5,490 bases of DNA from Deltaproteobacteria bacterium. Its GTDB lineage: Bacteria > Desulfobacterota > DSM-4660 > Desulfatiglandales > HGW-15. The stretch lies in assembly GCA_019308985.1 (NCBI GenBank), contig JAFDHB010000214.1, positions 1 to 5,490 of the forward strand, given 5' to 3'. Of the stretch, positions 5,036-5,490 are shown in pieces (the stretch's first letter is position 1; the number at the start of each line of letters is the position of its first letter). A program made the position numbers and the translations under genes. Under the pieces are notes generated by a model. The model made no database searches, was not told the DNA's origin, and saw only the letters and a list, made by a program, of their open reading frames with translations.

Positions 5036-5490
5036 ATGGTTGAAAAGAGAAAAACAGGGGAGAATAACGGGCGATCCATAACACTCATCGATGAAGCCTA
5101 CCGTAAACTCAAAGAGATGATATTCCGGCAAAATGTGATACCCGGGCAAAGGCTCATAGCAAAGGATCTGTCCGAGATGTTGAAGATGTCACGCACTCCC
5201 ATCATTAATGCCCTATATCTGCTTGAGCGGGAAGGTTTTATCGTTTCTGTTCCTTTTCGTGGCTTCTATGTGAAGCCCGTGGATATCAAGGAGACTATTG
5301 AGTTATTCGAAGTGAGGGAGGCTTTGGAAGTCCAGAGCGTTCAGTTGGCCATCAAGCGAATGGAATCAGGTGATATTGAGAAGCTGGAGGAAATTGCGGC
5401 AAAACACAGGGATTATATGCCTCCCTATTATGACCGTCAAAAGGTGGCACTTGGCACCTATTTCCATATCCAGATAGCTAAGATGAGCAG
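5036..5490 (+). CDS. GntR-family transcriptional regulator, FCD (FadR) subfamily, 3' partial
   Basis: A DNA-binding regulator cut by the right edge after 151 residues (FCD-type proteins are usually about 220-250). Residues 15-80 form a winged helix: ITLIDEAYRKLKEMIF, VIPGQRLIAKDLSEML, then the recognition helix SRTPIINALYLLEREGFI and the wing VPFRGFYVKP. From about residue 82 the helical FCD ligand domain begins (DIKETIELFEVREALEVQSVQLA), with an FH pair at 143-144 (TYFHIQIA). The Asp often seen three residues before that Phe is absent, so metal or ligand binding may differ. The start is the ATG at 5036 because the FadR-like sequence begins soon after it; the ribosome site is weak. It follows grdA and has its own promoter. 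Control of the grd genes in response to the substrate is plausible but not shown. Confidence 0.9.
   Translation, partial: MVEKRKTGENNGRSITLIDEAYRKLKEMIFRQNVIPGQRLIAKDLSEMLKMSRTPIINALYLLEREGFIVSVPFRGFYVKPVDIKETIELFEVREALEVQSVQLAIKRMESGDIEKLEEIAAKHRDYMPPYYDRQKVALGTYFHIQIAKMS

Overview
The window carries most of a selenocysteine-dependent glycine/sarcosine/betaine reductase (Grd) locus, all on the + strand. The genes point to a strictly anaerobic, selenocysteine-decoding bacterium that reduces glycine or an N-methylated relative to an acetyl-thioester, as in Stickland-type amino acid metabolism. The host lineage cannot be fixed from the sequence. Base composition is moderate and the layout differs from the classic clostridial grdX-trxB-trxA-grdE-grdA-grdB-grdC-grdD cluster. 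An anaerobic Desulfobacterota-type or Firmicutes-type host are both possible.

Layout: 1-703 is the C-terminal half of a GrdE/GrdG/GrdI-type proprotein (substrate component B, pyruvoyl subunit), running off the left edge, with an apparent one-base frameshift near base 19. 883-2202 is the GrdB/F/H selenoprotein; an in-frame TGA at 1933-1935 is read as selenocysteine 351. 2337-3824 is the GrdC-type subunit of component C. 3809-4132 is a small thioredoxin with an unusual CRPC active site, overlapping grdC by 16 bases. 4306-4764 is GrdA, the small selenoprotein A, with in-frame TGA at 4432-4434 (Sec43). From 5036 a GntR/FCD-type regulator runs off the right edge behind its own good sigma70-like promoter (4928-4957) containing two small palindromes.

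How it works together (family knowledge): component B binds the amino-acid substrate as a Schiff base on the pyruvoyl group of the GrdE-type subunit. The selenol of GrdB and then of GrdA takes over the carboxymethyl group. Component C (GrdC with GrdD) converts the resulting ketene-like/acetyl species to acetyl phosphate. Thioredoxin re-reduces GrdA. No GrdD, no thioredoxin reductase and no transporter is visible here, so the cassette is either incomplete or continues outside the window. The substrate (glycine, sarcosine, betaine or something else) cannot be read from this sequence.

Non-coding stretches: 704-882 (short heptamer repeat, then the grdB ribosome site), 2203-2336 (hairpin before grdC), 4133-4305 (long imperfect inverted repeat with AAGGC heptamers, then a strong ribosome site for grdA), and 4765-5035 (a protein-like stretch without a start, then the regulator promoter). 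SECIS-like hairpins follow both recoded TGA codons at the expected distance.
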